The notes beneath the pieces were generated by a model, which worked only from the letters and a program-made list of their open reading frames with translations, was not told the origin of the DNA and ran no database searches. From contig VJWN01000010.1 of NCBI GenBank assembly GCA_007644065.1, forward strand, positions 1,240,001 through 1,304,000: 64,000 nucleotides of DNA. Direction: 5' to 3'. Source of the DNA: Margaritispora aquatica. Lineage: Eukaryota > Ascomycota > Leotiomycetes > Helotiales > Discinellaceae. This document shows, one piece after another, positions 33,875-45,700 of this stretch. Made by a program: the position numbers and the translations under genes. The first letter of the stretch is position 1. Each line of letters begins with the position of its first letter.

Positions 33875-34418
33875 GATTGCGGTGGTTTGTTGTCGAAATG
33901 TCGAGTGATCGTCGTCGTGGAAATGTTCAATATCTGGATTGTGGTTTTTGCGGCCCCACTCGCTTAGGTGTGCTAGTGCGTCATGTGACTATGGCTTGAA
34001 AATTACCAGGCTGATAGGAGGCTGAATTGATTCAATTGGCACAATTGGATGCTCTGGATGGGAAATGGTTCAGCAAGAATATTATGCATACTCATTCTTG
34101 AGTTTGTTTGCACGAGATTTATAGGCAACTCAACTTTCAACAATCAATATTTTAACCATACTTTACTTTCACTTGACATTTTTTACAAAATTTCACCAAG
34201 AAAATCACTGCAAAAATGGACCAGTATTGGAAGAAGCACGTCTTCATTGCGTTATCATGCATATCGACATCTCATCATGAGAAGACTCGTAATACCCAGC
34301 CCTTTACTCCCATGAAATGCTAGAGACACGTAAAGCCCGCACAACCCCTTCCATAAGCCCTGTCCATATTCCATTTTGGTTGTCAGAGCGAAAATTGGTG
34401 AAGGGAAGATTTGGTTCT
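33875..34418. other. Intergenic, RPS15 promoter / RPP2 3' end
   Basis: About 540 bp. Presumably carries the RPS15 promoter, including GC-rich sequence just upstream of the start (about 33940-33965). No gene seen. Confidence 0.4.
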
Positions 34419-34862
34419 CTAATCGAAAAGACCGAAACCCATATCCTCGTCGGACTCTTCCTTCTCTGCAAAGATTGTCAGTGCAAAATTCAACTACCTG
34501 TGTGCAGACGAGCTTACCCTCTTCCTTCTCCTCCTCCTTTGCTTCCTCAGCTGCGGCACCACCAGCAGCGGCTCCGCCAGCAGCTGGGGCAGCACCACCG
34601 GATCCACCTGAAGGAACTGAGGCCAACTTTGAGGAACCCTCGGCGATCAACTAATCATCTGTCAGACTCCAATTCCAGCCAATATATGTGTTATTTTTCG
34701 TACCTCGTTGATGTCCTTGCCCTTGAGCTCAGAGATCAGGGTAGAGAGACGCTCATCATCTGCCTCGATTCCGACGGATGCGAGGACAGCCTTAACATCC
34801 TTAGCAGATGGGGAGGAGTTGCCACCAATGGTGAGGAGCATGTATGCCGCGAGGTGCTTCAT
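34419..34862 (-). CDS. RPP2: 60S acidic ribosomal protein P2
   Basis: Three exons on the minus strand: 34862-34704, 34650-34518 and 34465-34419 (phases 0 and 1), 112 residues. P2 pairs with P1 on uL10 to form the ribosomal stalk that recruits translation factors. The N-terminal dimerisation domain reads '[20 protein letters not shown]', then '[20 protein letters not shown]'. A flexible Ala/Gly hinge, an acidic Glu/Lys stretch and the universal C-terminus '[13 protein letters not shown]' follow. The '[10 protein letters not shown]' start distinguishes P2 from P1. Confidence 0.97.
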
Positions 34863-37251
34863 TTTGAGAGCTGCGCAAAATAGATGTCAGTATGCGGTTT
34901 GTTCCTTCAACGTGCAACCACGCAATCGCAATTGAATACATACATTTATGTTTTTTCTGTGAAGAACAGGAGGATCAATCGATTTAACCGCGGTTTTGAG
35001 CGGAGACTGAAACGTCAAGTTCGAATGTGGTTGAAATTCTTGAGGTCGTGGTAGAATTAAAAGTTCTTAGGCCCCGTTGTGTGGGCTCTAAGCGAATGGT
35101 GGTTAGCACTTATCTTCATTGGGACTAGCTTGGCTACCCCACTAACCTCAGTTCTAGCTTTGTGAGGGCAGAGGTAGACTTCCATTCACATCAACTTACC
35201 TTACAGACGAGTTGAATTTGTGTCTTGATAGTCGATTTCTTTTCTTTCCAGCTGAGAGAGCCCATTTATACGTCGATGACGGCCGAACTATTATCATCAG
35301 TGACCTCATGAGATAGTCTCTAAGTTCTGGCCGATTGACTCATCTCGACGAAGTAGAGGAAGCGAAGTCATCCAACGGTGTGGTCTGATGAATCTCCATT
35401 TGCTCTGGGAGCTTGGTGGACACGGAAAAAGCTGAATGTCATAAGAAAAGGCTGTTGCTTTGTTTTGATTTGGTTGAAGTCAACGCACCCAGGCTTGAAA
35501 TTCCAAACATTCTCTTTCGCATCTTTCTACTTAATCTATGGCACTTGGTTCATCGTCCAATCGTGTTAGATGAGTTTGAGAAATACAAAGCTCCGTTGCT
35601 ACCTCGATTATCTCTTGGTTGGAACAAAAGCATTAGTATCCTTATTTTGTTTGGTTTCCCGGGACCGATAAGGGCCACATCTTTTGTTCATGGTTGCGGT
35701 CGTATTCGGACACTCGCTTGCTTCATACTATCAGTCAGCTGCCTGTTTGTTTTCCGTCGTTGCTGACATCCTTTAACATTAAACATGTCTAATCCGTGGC
35801 CTTGAAATTTATGCTGCAGTTGCATTAACTAAGGTAGTCGTCAGATGAACCGTTTTCCTAGTTGCCAGTACTTAGGCGTGTCCAGGATTACATAGCATTA
35901 CTGCGCAACTGATCAACAATAACTGCCTTGCATCGCAGTCAGTTAGTCCTTCTACCATCCAAATAATTAAAAGTTTCCATAGTCTCACTGCTTCCTCTTG
36001 CAGTAAAGTGGATAAGTATTTATGTCAAGAGACGCACCATTTTCCAATGTTGATGTTTGTCATAGCTGACAGTTACAAATCGTGTTGCTTGAGTAGTCAA
36101 AGCTGCTGAGCCGTCGCTTGATCAAGACTATTGCGCAACATCATTATAATGCAGGTCGTCCAGAGCACGAATGAGAGGTATCGTAAGAACATACATGAGT
36201 CCGAACACGACTCGTGTTCTCGGAAACCAGGGAGGCCTTGGCTGGTTCTGGATTGATATCTCTTCTTGGATTCAACGACGAGCCGCAGCTGCAGGTGAAC
36301 GCACATACAGAAACAGTTGCGGCTATGACAATCCTAAATCTTCTATGGCAAAAAGTAGGGATCTTTTTGCCCTGTTGATCTTTGGTCTGGCAAATCGCCC
36401 CCAACGATGTGCAAAGTTAGTTTTCTTCCTTCTGATTGGTGGTCTCGTTTAAGGCCGAGGAGATAAGAATGAGATTCAGAATGGATGAAATGTTTCTGCA
36501 AAGTACCAGCTTTGAATGGTCCTGCCTCATTTGTTTGGTCGGCCGAAATAGCTTAGAAATTCACACTTTGATATAATACCGAGTACGAGTGCGGCTCCTG
36601 AAGTATATTCTAACATCTCGAAGCCTCCAGATCATGCATCATATCTCAGAGTCCTTGTACTTCGCTTCGTCGCTTCAACGTTCCGGTTATATCCTTGAAT
36701 ATCTTGTTTTTCCTTCAGCTGCGATTGGCTCGGGTATCGTATCTCATCTTAAGCACACGGTATTACTGGCTTCTGCTTCATATGCCTTGAACACAGCCTT
36801 CCAAGGTACATGCATCGGTTACCTACTTCCTACCAATTTTAACTACCTTATGGAGGCCCACCGCCCCTGGTTTTCATGATGATTAAGACGAGATGCATTG
36901 CTCGTAAGAAAACGGGATTCCGAAGCAGAGCCTCAAAGCCCTATGCTACGCTTGATCCGGCAATTGATGACCCTGCTAGGACATACGGAAGGCATCCAAA
37001 AATGATCATTTTCCTTACATATTCGCACTTCAGCCGGTCTTATTTTGCTATTAACTTACTCTTCGACGCCCGATTTCTTGGAACAATATGCAGGTATATT
37101 CCACCTCTTGCAACATTAGGAAGATGTCAAACACACCGTAGGTTTTCCCCCACACCATGTGCATTATTGTTGCACGGGATATCGCTAAGTAATGTATGGC
37201 TTGCTAGGAAGATAGAAGCGTCAGTTGGATTGGTTTTCATTACCTCCTTAG
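34863..37251. other. Gene-poor intergenic region
   Basis: About 2.4 kb. The left end is the RPP2 promoter. A plus-strand fragment at 35378-35569 begins 'MWSDESPFALG', faintly like the WSDE motif of Tc1 transposases, but nothing else supports an element. The rest shows no gene. It may contain unrecognised first exons of the regulator at 37252-39735. Confidence 0.35.
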
Positions 37252-39735
37252 GACCACCGAACATCAAAAATAAAACTACACAAACGCAAATCAGGAAGCA
37301 TGTGATGCGAGACATTGGTAGGTAAACTTGGTGATGAACTATATCTGATGACTGCATTATTACACAGCAGGCAAATCTCTCCAGGCGCAAACACCTAACA
37401 TGATTTCCAGGCAAATCTCGACGCAAAGTGAAGAAGAATGCTCAAGTGGATCTCGAGTTAACTGCAAATACCCAAAACCAGAACACTTCTCTTGTGTATC
37501 GATCGAAACCCGGAAAGAGATCCGATGCAGCGCAGCAATCGAGTTTCCTACCTTCAAATCAATCTTCGACCCCTACCGCACAACAATTGTGTTTGGACGG
37601 GGCCGATACACAACAGCAGGCCTGGGAGCCACAAGATGTCTTTCTAAACGTAGGTTTATTCTGCGAACTCGGGAGTTTTGACAGACTGTGAGTGAAAATT
37701 CAATTCCTTTAGTATTCACTTGAATTGAAAACAACTTGCATGCATCCACTAAAGTCAGGCTTCTGGCTTGATTATCTAGCGGTCTAGGCTATTGATGCTT
37801 CTATTTTATGTTCTTGATTGGTTTGACACAATCCAAAGACCCTTCTCATGTCGAAGTTTGCTTCGTTCCTGCTTTCGAACGATGGCACATATTGTTTTCA
37901 GCTCAATCTTTGTATCTTACAGACACTAATTACCGTACAGGTGGACTGGCAGAGCAGATCCTTTCATACGATATCCTTTCGACATAGACCAAAGAACAAG
38001 AGAGCTCGTCGATCAAGGTACTATATTCCAAACTGCCCGTGAGATTTCCTAACTTGTTACTAGTATTTGATGACAGATATGTGAATGTTGGACCATTTCG
38101 AGATGCATGTCTTCCTGTTGGCATGACTGGTGAAGCAGCGTTCTTACAAGTATTATCTAATGCATTGGTCAAGTAGGTCTACTTTTCGTTTCTTTTTCTG
38201 GATCGTTTCTGAACTCTAAGGCTTGGGTCACTCAATTTAGTGAGCGACAGGGCGCCAGTCAACATTCTGCACACCCCCACTAACTGAATGTCAAGCTAAC
38301 TAACATATTCTCAGTCTCTCATGTGGAAGAGCACAAAGTTATTCTAATCACATCGAGCCTCTTGAGGCGATGAAATACCACGCAAGAGCAGTCAAGCTAG
38401 TCAACAGCCGAATCAGTGACCCCGAGTATGTGGTTTCGGATGTCTTCATCAGCACAATCATCGGATTTGCCTGCTATCACGTAAGAAATGTATTACTATT
38501 GAGGCAGTGGCATACTGACAATCCACAGTCATGTACCTCAGCGGCGACAATCAAAGGAAGTGAAAGTGCTCGCCAAATACACATGAACGGAATTGACCAA
38601 GTACTTCTCCTTCGTGGAGGGCTCGATACGTTAAATAAAAATACACACATTAGGACATTACTAGGCTGGTACATACACAATCAACCCAAATTCATATTGC
38701 CACCAGAGACCTTTACTAATAACATTCAATCTATCCAGGTCCGATATCGAAGGCGCCTGTATCCAAGACACACTACCTCGCTACCCGTGTCCGGACTTCC
38801 TGCCGCTCCCCTCTGCAATGCCACTCGCACCACCTCTCTCCCTCCAAGCTCAAAACATTATACGTATTTGGAACAAACGCTACCCAGAACAAACACACCT
38901 ATGCGAAATTCTCATAGACCTTAGAAGATTCCTCTCATACCTTGCTTCCGAAGCGATACACACGCGCAGGAAAATCCTTTGCAGCGCCGAGTTCGCAACT
39001 TGGTATCTGTTTCCACTGATGCATCGACTCTGCGCCCTCGCTTTACCTATTCCAGCATCCTCTCCTACACCTACATCGTCGCAACATCCCAAGCCCAACA
39101 GTACCGGCACATACACTCCATACCCATACGCAAACACAGAATCGAGTCCCAGCCCGAGCTCAGACCAAAATTCAGAAGAACCAAACAGCACCCACACCTC
39201 GCAGCTAATGCACCAAGTCTTTCGACTCTCCCTCCTTCTATCTCTTACCGAACTCCGCCGTCTCTTTGGCATCAACGGAATCGTCTCTTCTCTCCAAACA
39301 ATGCTCCTTCAAACCTACCTCACACAGCTCTCCCAACTTTCCCCTTCCGTCTGGGACGGTCTCTCGACGCTCCACATGTGGTGCCTAGCGATGGGTGGTA
39401 TTGAGTCCGTCGGCGTGCAAAGGGATTGGTTCGCTGCTGAGCTGAGACGCGTGGCGGGTGAGGAGGGTCTAGGGAGGGAGGAGCAGGTGGAGAGGGAGAT
39501 AAGCGAGGTGGTGTGGTTAAACGATGTGCATGGACCGATGTGGAGGGAGGTGTGGAGGGGTGAGAATGAGATTCGCTATTCTGGGCTGCCGGGAGTGGGA
39601 AGGGAATTGGGGGAGTGGAGGTACGGCGGACATAGGCCTGTGAAGGATGAAGGAGGGTCAAAGGAGGAAACAGAGCAGTGTTGGGTGGGGGTGGGGGAGG
39701 GGGACGGCGCCTCAACACTCCTGAGGTCGACATGA
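37252..39735 (+). CDS. Fungal_trans_2 (C6-type) transcription regulator, zinc cluster apparently lost; N-terminus unresolved
   Basis: Exons 37252?-37317, 37411-37687, 37941-38017, 38064-38172, 38315-38480, 38529-38668 and 38739-39735. From 37411 on every junction is in frame (about 589 residues to the TGA). The body has the fungal-specific domain 2 layout: 'LWTGRADPFIRYPFDIDQRT', 'FDDRYVNVGPFRDACLPVG', 'EPLEAMKYHARAVKLVNSRI', 'QIHMNGIDQVLLLRGGLDTL', 'HIRTLLGWSDIEGA', 'LMHRLCALALPIPAS'. Such proteins normally start with a Zn2Cys6 cluster split by an intron after '(C)DEG'. Here the equivalent phase-1 junction reads 'IRKHVMRDIG' / 'KSRRKVKKNAQVDL', with no cysteine at the metal positions. The upstream start is not found. 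The 48-nt intron 38481-38528 has no stop and is a multiple of three, so retention would keep frame. Targets unknown. Confidence 0.7.
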
Positions 39736-40648
39736 ATATAAAGGTGGCGGGCATAAGTTTGAAATGGATTATATGGAGTTTTGGAAGGGACATGAACGAA
39801 ACAAATGGCAAGCATCAGTGGTTGGGATAGGATGAAGGACATGGCAAAGGAGTGAGATACATTAGAGGGCACGAACCAACAAGCAACAATCAAGTCAATC
39901 AATCAATACAGGAGATGAGCACTGCCGTATGCAAAACCTACCTCTACTCTCCAACTCCAATATCAATTCCACAGGTAAAACTCCCCAACAAGCCCACAAG
40001 CATGAATCAAACAACACAGGCACAAGGCTTTACCTTACCTACGCCCAAATACTAATCCCGCGAACACATCTAATAGTTTCTCTTTTCCCCTCTTCTTTCT
40101 CACTTTCCTTCTTGGTGTGAATATAAATAACTCTACACGCACAAACAACCACTCACTTCACATCTCTTTTTCTCTCCGCATTCCCTAGTGTGGGGAAGAA
40201 AGGTCATCAAGCAACGGATAGCAGAAAGATAGCGTTATCATTCAGTGCTTCTAGAGCCATTGCTTCCACTCTACTCCACTTCATTACATTATGTTATCAT
40301 CTGCCAGGAGTTTCGTTTTGCGTATACGTAATACCATATACCAACGTCTCATGTTCAATTAACTTAGTCTCGACAGTGGTTCCTTTTAGGAAGAGGGAGT
40401 AAAAGGATGAACATGTCCATTGATATTCGAGCCAAGGAGGTATGTAGACTAGAGGAATCAAGCTAGATAGTCAGGTGTTTCTCCACTTTCACATTCGAAC
40501 AAATCATGATATCATAAAATTTGTCAATTGACAACTCCATCGCTCTAAATTCCAACTAGGAAATGTGCTCTCGCCATTTCTTTCAAGGCTGGTATATATC
40601 TAACAAATAACTCCAAGCAATGCATGTAACGAAAAAATTGCTACCCAT
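39736..40648. other. Convergent intergenic, regulator / MFS transporter
   Basis: About 900 bp. No supported gene; A/C-rich stretches around 39890-40160. Likely 3' UTRs. Confidence 0.4.
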
Positions 40649-42758
40649 CTATAACGACACCGTCGAGGGTCCACCCTTCTCATTCGACACCTCATCGCTA
40701 CTACCCGTCAACGACCGCTTGTGGTCCTCCTTGATCGAGCCAGTCTTCTTAAAGTAATCATGGACCTTCTCATCATACTCCTCATCCTCGACCGCAACGC
40801 CATTCTCACTCGCACCACGTTCCACCTGTCTCGCTTCCCACTCAGCGCGCATATCCCTCTCCTTGTCGACTCGGTCCAGCTCGGGATCATATTGTTTCCC
40901 GATTCCGGTCCAGCGCTCGTAGAAACTCAGATGGCGAGGGTGAATCGCGACACCGTGGTACTCGGCTTCGCGTCCACTGGTGATGTAGGACCACCTACGC
41001 TCCTGCTCCTTCAAATCCAGACCCGTGGTGTCGGGCATGAAGACGGCAGTGAGGAAGGCTCCGAGAAGACCAAACCAAGGTACGAAGTGAAATTTCTCGA
41101 GAGTGGAGAAGTAGTTGTATAAAACGGCGGCGAGCAGAGCACCAGCTTTACCCCATGCAGCGGAGAAACCGTGGGCGGTTGCGCGGACCTCGGTAGGAAA
41201 GCATTCGGCTGCGACAAGGAAGGTGACGCTGTTGGGTCCAAATTGGTTGAAGAAGGATGAGAGGAAGTACATGGTCTGGAAAGCCTTTATACCCTGGATG
41301 TGACTGTAATATTCGTAATGGTAGGCTGGAACGACGAACATGACAAAACACATCATGAAACCGATGAGTTGCATCCAGAATCGACCGTACAGTTTGTTGT
41401 CGATCAGGAAGGAGGCGAGATAGTAACCACAGAGAGAAACACCAACGTTGACCAAGTTCCATAACCATCCGGTCATAATGTTACCTGACGAAGCAGCACC
41501 GGGGCTAATGACTTTGATGAATTGGGACTGGAAGAGCTTGTTCCCGTAGAAGAAAACGTCATTGCAGAACCAAGTTCCAGCAGTGGCGAGCAGACGAGGC
41601 CAGAAATGCCTGATTGTCAACTTGAAAGATTTGACATTGTAGCCAGTAACGTTTGAATCTCTCTTCTTCTCGTCGAGCACCTTGGAGGCGAGTGGCATCT
41701 TGAACCAACGGTAATAAACAAGCCATAAGGTTCCTACGGCTGGAAGAGCAAAACTGACACGGAAGGTCCACTGAGCTGATACCAAGGAGTATGGTGGATT
41801 TCCAGAGTGATGGAAGATTAAGAGGAGGACAATCAATGTGACTTGATTGAAGAATTGTCCCCAGCCTTGCATGAGAAAAGCCATTGTGACTTTGCGACCA
41901 CGGTGAAGGCGATCTTCCTTGGTTGAGACTCTGCCTGAGCCTGTGGCGTTCTCCATAGCAGCAGTTGCCGTCATAGGATATTCGCCTCCAACACCAATAC
42001 CGTAGAAGAATAAACTCCAAGCATAGCAGATAACCCAGCCATTGACATTAACTCCCCAGCTTGCGGTCAGCATCAGAAGACCACCAAACATGATGAGAGC
42101 ATCCTGAATGAGACCAAAACGTCTACCAATGCTATTGTGAAGTCAGTAAAGTGCTTTTGTCTAGGGAAATGTACACTTACGCATCTCCAATGTATCCTAC
42201 CAAGATTTGACCGACGATGATACCCAGAATTTCCAGGTAAGTGACTGAGTTGACCCATTGTTCGTCGCAGGTTTCAAACGTCTTCCAGCATTTGGGCCAA
42301 ACTGCCTGGAACAGAGGAGTGAGGTTACCAATTGAAAAAAGGACATAACTGGAAACCCGTTAGTTTAGCACTTTCTAGAATTGGGTGAAATATTACCCTT
42401 CAAGACCGAGTCCAGCACCGGGAAGAACAGCATTTTTGAAATACCAAGAGACAGGAGATAATGGATCATGCTTGAACATGCTCCAAACTGCACTGGTCTC
42501 CTTCTTGATTTCTTGTTTATCAACTTTCGTAACAAACTTGGCCATTTGGCCATACGGCAGATCACCATAATATACACCTTCGGGCGTATACATATCATCG
42601 GGGAAAAGGTGAGGCTTCAAGACATCAGTAGTAGCATTGGGATCGTAGTTCCCACGAAAGGATGCATGATCATCTCCTGTTTCCGGTCCATGAGGCGATC
42701 CTATGACGCCGATATTGCTAGGATTGTGGTGTGCATGGTGACGGATAATGTCTGCCAT
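40649..42758 (-). CDS. Major facilitator transporter, phosphate:H+ symporter family (Pho84/Git1-like)
   Basis: Exons (minus strand) 42758-42397, 42348-42181 and 42131-40649 (phases 2 and 2) give 670 residues. An unusually long hydrophilic N-terminus (His/Asp/Pro-rich, about 110 residues) precedes twelve expected membrane spans. Signature segments: 'QILVGYIGDAIGRRFGLIQD' (the loop 2-3 GRR motif, recreated only by splicing), 'GIGVGGEYPMTATAAMENA', 'KVTMAFLMQGWGQFFNQVTL', 'GTWFCNDVFFYGNKLFQSQF', 'FGPNSVTFLVAAECFPTEVR'. These fit the phosphate/glycerophosphodiester branch of MFS at the plasma membrane. Substrate (inorganic phosphate versus glycerophosphoinositol or another organic phosphate) cannot be decided. 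A charged cytosolic tail follows the last span. Confidence 0.82.
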
Positions 42759-45700
42759 TGAAGAGAAGCACCGAAAGAAAGACGTATCTTATAAGAAGAC
42801 TCGTGTGAAGACGAGTAAGAGACTTTCTTGTGCGTAGAAGCAGTATGTAGTGAGATGAGAGAGGGACGTGTGACCTAGCGGGTGCAGTATTTTCACTCAG
42901 GGTCGAGGTACCTTATATATGTTGAGAACTGAGAGCGGGCGCTTTCGTTCATAGCTGCGGATGTAGGTGACGTGTGGGGCATTCTTGACACATGCAGCAA
43001 GAAAAGATTCCAACGGGGCAAACGCGCAGATCCGTATAGATGTCAGGGATTTTAGGCCGCTCTAGGTGGATAAACATTTTGAAGCTTTTGGAGCTCCCTT
43101 GCACCTTAGTAGGAGGCGAGAACATGAGAACATGGTGTGGTGGTGGAGTGAGCTTGGTCCAGCAATATTTGTTTAGTGTCTTTTTCTTACCGTAGTGGGG
43201 AGTCAAGAACTCAACCCCTCTTCTTAAAAAGGCACATCGGCTGGCTAGTTTTTCCTTCAGGTACTAGATCTGTAAAAGACATCAATAACTTAGTTACTAT
43301 ACAGATCAAGAATAAAGCGAGAACAATCATATCATCCCATTTCAACGTTCGCGGCCCGGTATTTTGCGGGTATATTTCTTGAATTGTAATTGACCTCTGC
43401 ATATGATCTAATGCCGTGGATCCGTTCTTCGTACGCATTCGAGGTGCAGCGAACCCAATCCACAGCGCTGTGGGCTCGAAATAAGTTTGAGCAATCGATT
43501 CGTCACATAATCACAGAGGATGGACACTCAACCAGTCATTTGGACGCCCATAATTTTCCCCACGATATCCAAACTCTCTTTACAATGCATCCCCCACACA
43601 AATAGATACGCTTCGATACTCCTACCTGGATTCCTGCGGCTTATCTTACTGGCAACATAAACCGTTATTTTGGACGTTGTAGCAAGCTCATTCCAAGCAA
43701 AATCTGGCGCAAGACCAGACGTCACTCTCAATGGCGATTGACGCCTTTCCCGAAGCCAAGGTGAAGCGAGCTGGATGGAATTTCCATGCATAGCATGGCT
43801 CCTTTCTTTTTTTCCAACCTTTTCAAAGCTTCAAATTGCTTGAAATCGCCCCCTTGAGGTTGACATGTCGTTGAGACTGACCAATCAAAATCCAGAATCA
43901 CAGCACGTTCTGAAATGTTTGGCTTCTGAGGGCCCAGAAACAGGGCGGGCCTTGTGCAGCGAGTGATCTCTGCACAGCAGCCCACCCGTCCACACCAGAC
44001 GGAAGAGTGGAGAATTTGCAGGGTTAACCCAAAGTAGCAAACAGACGCGTGAGCATCAACCTGAACATTGATGGACGTCGTTTTTCGGAGTTGGCCTGAA
44101 GAAGTCCTTTCTTTCTTTCTTTCCTTCGGCTTCATCAGCTCATGGTGACGGTAACTTCGGCAGTGCTTGTACGGAATTAGAGCGGGACTTTGAAGTTCTT
44201 CAAATATTTAATTCCGTCTCCGTACACGGTGCAGTAAGGTGATCACGAGATCGTGGAAGGTCTGGATAAGTAGGTATTGATAGAGAACGCAATTATTCCA
44301 AGGAATGCCCTGGCGCTTGTTAGAGATGACAATAATTCGATTTGGCTGGATACAAATTAAGATTTGTGAATTTCATACCTTGGATCGATGATGACTAGTC
44401 AGTTTAAATATCTTTGCATATAATGAGCCCACGTGGATCATACTTCGATCTCATAGGCAGAGAGAAAGGTACACGACATCGTTCTATCAAATGTTTACCC
44501 TCAACAACGCAACTTCGAAAATAGAAGCAATTCAATGTTCCTCTACTGCTTTTGACTTTGGAAACACATGGGCTCACATCTGCTTAATTCGAAGCACAGT
44601 AGACCAAATGCCAAGCTGTTGTCGAAGACGGGAAGCACAGCACTTTGTTGCAAGGCTCCAAAAGCTTGATAGCGTCATCAGAGGTGATTCATGTCGCACA
44701 GATCGACGGTGCATCTGAGTCACAGGGGATGAAAACGCCGCAGAAAGCTTACTTTGACCATACCGTTCTGCGCAAGGCTTTACCACGTTGCTGGGCTCTC
44801 AGCGTTTAGTGGCTGTCTGGAGCTTTTGGCAAGGGTAATCAGACAGGCTAATGTTCTGATACGCTGCGAGGGTGCTGTACGAGCATGGTCTGAAATGGCT
44901 GCATAGTTGCAGGCTCGTGAGATTTCGAAGTGGAAAGGCTTAAGCGAAGGTACTGGACATCTAAGATTTGATGTTGAATAGATGCCCAGCTTCGGATGTG
45001 GGTCTTTACACGATTGACAGGTCAATATTTCTGTGTTTGCTCTCTGAATCTACCAGTTGAAGGTGTGTTCTCCTTGTGACAGTCTGTTGATTTCCTGGCG
45101 CCAAGGATTGAGATATTTTGTAGGATCTCTTTTCACGCCTGAAAGGTCATTGCACAACAGTGGTAATTATGATCAAACCAGTGCAAGTTGGCAGATTCGA
45201 ATCTGGTAATAATCTTGTGTTCATCTGCTCTTTAGGGTACGCAGCTAATATGCCACAGCCCAGGAAGTTGGCGACCTTCAAGCGATATCGAGTCAAGTAT
45301 CCATGTCCATGAAATCGTATTGCGTTATCCAGATCATCTACTCTGCCAGAGCGTTGTTTAAAGTGTGCATGTTATTATGCTGCAGGCGATTCTTGGGCGA
45401 AAGTTGTGCTATATTCCGGGTAAGAACTGAATTTGAAGTCAAAATCAACGATATGCTTCCGTTATTCTGTGTCGCATATCCAGATCCTATGCTGAAAGTT
45501 ATTTGCCCTCCAGTCTTTCACTAATATTTCGATCGTCGAGGGCGATTATGCGTACTACAACTGGGCCTGATGGTATTAGCAAGTTTTATCCGTAGAAATT
45601 AAGAGCTTCCAGCAAACTAGACATACGTTTGATGCACCAGGATTTCATAGCACAATTGCGAGAGTCCAAAGTGGCTATGCTTCTACCGTGCTCTTCAACA

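Noticed and set aside
35378..35569. Possible transposase fragment starting MWSDESPFALG
   Set aside because: Only the WSDE-like match is present; no downstream DDE motifs, inverted repeats or RIP pattern.
45192..45205. B-box-like GATTCGAATC in a perfect palindrome, considered as a tRNA
   Set aside because: The palindrome leaves no 7-nt T loop, and no A box or acceptor stem is nearby.
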